Below are positions 5,578 to 7,443 of a DNA stretch of 7,443 nucleotides, piece by piece. The stretch spans positions 1 to 7,443 of the forward strand of contig JAGVII010000773.1 of the NCBI GenBank assembly GCA_020056155.1, read 5' to 3'. Source of the DNA: Afipia sp. Lineage in GTDB: Bacteria > Pseudomonadota > Alphaproteobacteria > Rhizobiales > Xanthobacteraceae. Made by a program: the position numbers and the translations under genes. How positions within the stretch are numbered: position 1 is the first letter of the stretch; each line of letters opens with the position of its first letter. Under the pieces are notes generated by a model. The model had not been told where the DNA came from, ran no database searches, and worked only from the letters and a program-made list of their open reading frames with translations.

Positions 5578-5596
5578 GGCCGCGATCCATGCGGCC
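5578..5596 (+). promoter_or_regulatory. GC hairpin just upstream of the ftsH ribosome binding site
   Basis: GGCCGC (5578-5583) and GCGGCC (5591-5596) form a perfect six-base-pair stem with a seven-base loop, ending four bases before the Shine-Dalgarno AGGAAG (5601-5606). It does not cover the RBS, but its closeness could affect ribosome access. No T tract follows, so it is not a terminator. Confidence 0.45.
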
Positions 5597-5600
5597 ACGA

Positions 5601-5606
5601 AGGAAG
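5601..5606 (+). promoter_or_regulatory. ribosome binding site of ftsH
   Basis: AGGAAG, four bases before the ATG at 5611, fixes the start of ftsH. Confidence 0.65.
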
Positions 5607-5610
5607 CCCA

Positions 5611-7443
<1,833 letters not shown>

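Overview
The window is high-GC DNA that looks like an alphaproteobacterium of the Bradyrhizobium/Rhodopseudomonas/Nitrobacter/Afipia group (order Hyphomicrobiales). The evidence is the pal-cpoB(ybgF)-tilS-ftsH gene order, the Rhizobiales-like FtsH sequence with a HEGGH zinc motif, a short TilS, TTAACC-rich intergenic regions, and a copy of a dispersed repeat of the 'GATTGCTTCGC...GCGCTCGCAATGACG' type. The genus is inferred from memory of these families and was not tested by a search.

Layout, all genes on the + strand. 1-1287: 3' part of a GGDEF-EAL cyclic-di-GMP protein with both catalytic sites intact; its N-terminus lies upstream of the window. 1288-1475: intergenic, with a perfect TTAA-N7-TTAAC CtrA-type box (1409-1424). 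1476-2225: an acyltransferase of the GNAT/LuxI-like fold resembling N-acyl amino acid synthases (FeeM type), followed by a probable terminator. 2472-2963: pal, the peptidoglycan-associated outer-membrane lipoprotein, followed by a very clear intrinsic terminator. 3193-4200: cpoB/ybgF, the periplasmic coiled-coil/TPR partner of the Tol-Pal system. 4205-4266: a palindrome and a dispersed repeat. 4336-5385: tilS, tRNA(Ile)-lysidine synthetase. 5386-5610: the ftsH leader, with a candidate promoter and a hairpin just before the ribosome binding site. 5611-7443: ftsH, membrane AAA+ zinc protease, cut off by the window end about 27 codons short of the usual family length.

How the parts relate. Pal and CpoB belong to the Tol-Pal machine that ties the outer membrane to peptidoglycan and helps constriction during division. 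TilS and FtsH are housekeeping genes commonly found next to this cluster in the group. The tolQRAB genes that often precede pal are not in the 2.4 kb upstream; a cyclic-di-GMP enzyme and a putative signal-lipid synthase sit there instead. The most interesting part is this left third: a possible acyl-amino-acid signal synthase, with a consensus site for the cell-cycle regulator CtrA in front of it, next to a cyclic-di-GMP enzyme. I found no CRISPR array, tRNA, rRNA, insertion sequence, prophage or obvious defence system. Most of the window is ordinary core genome.
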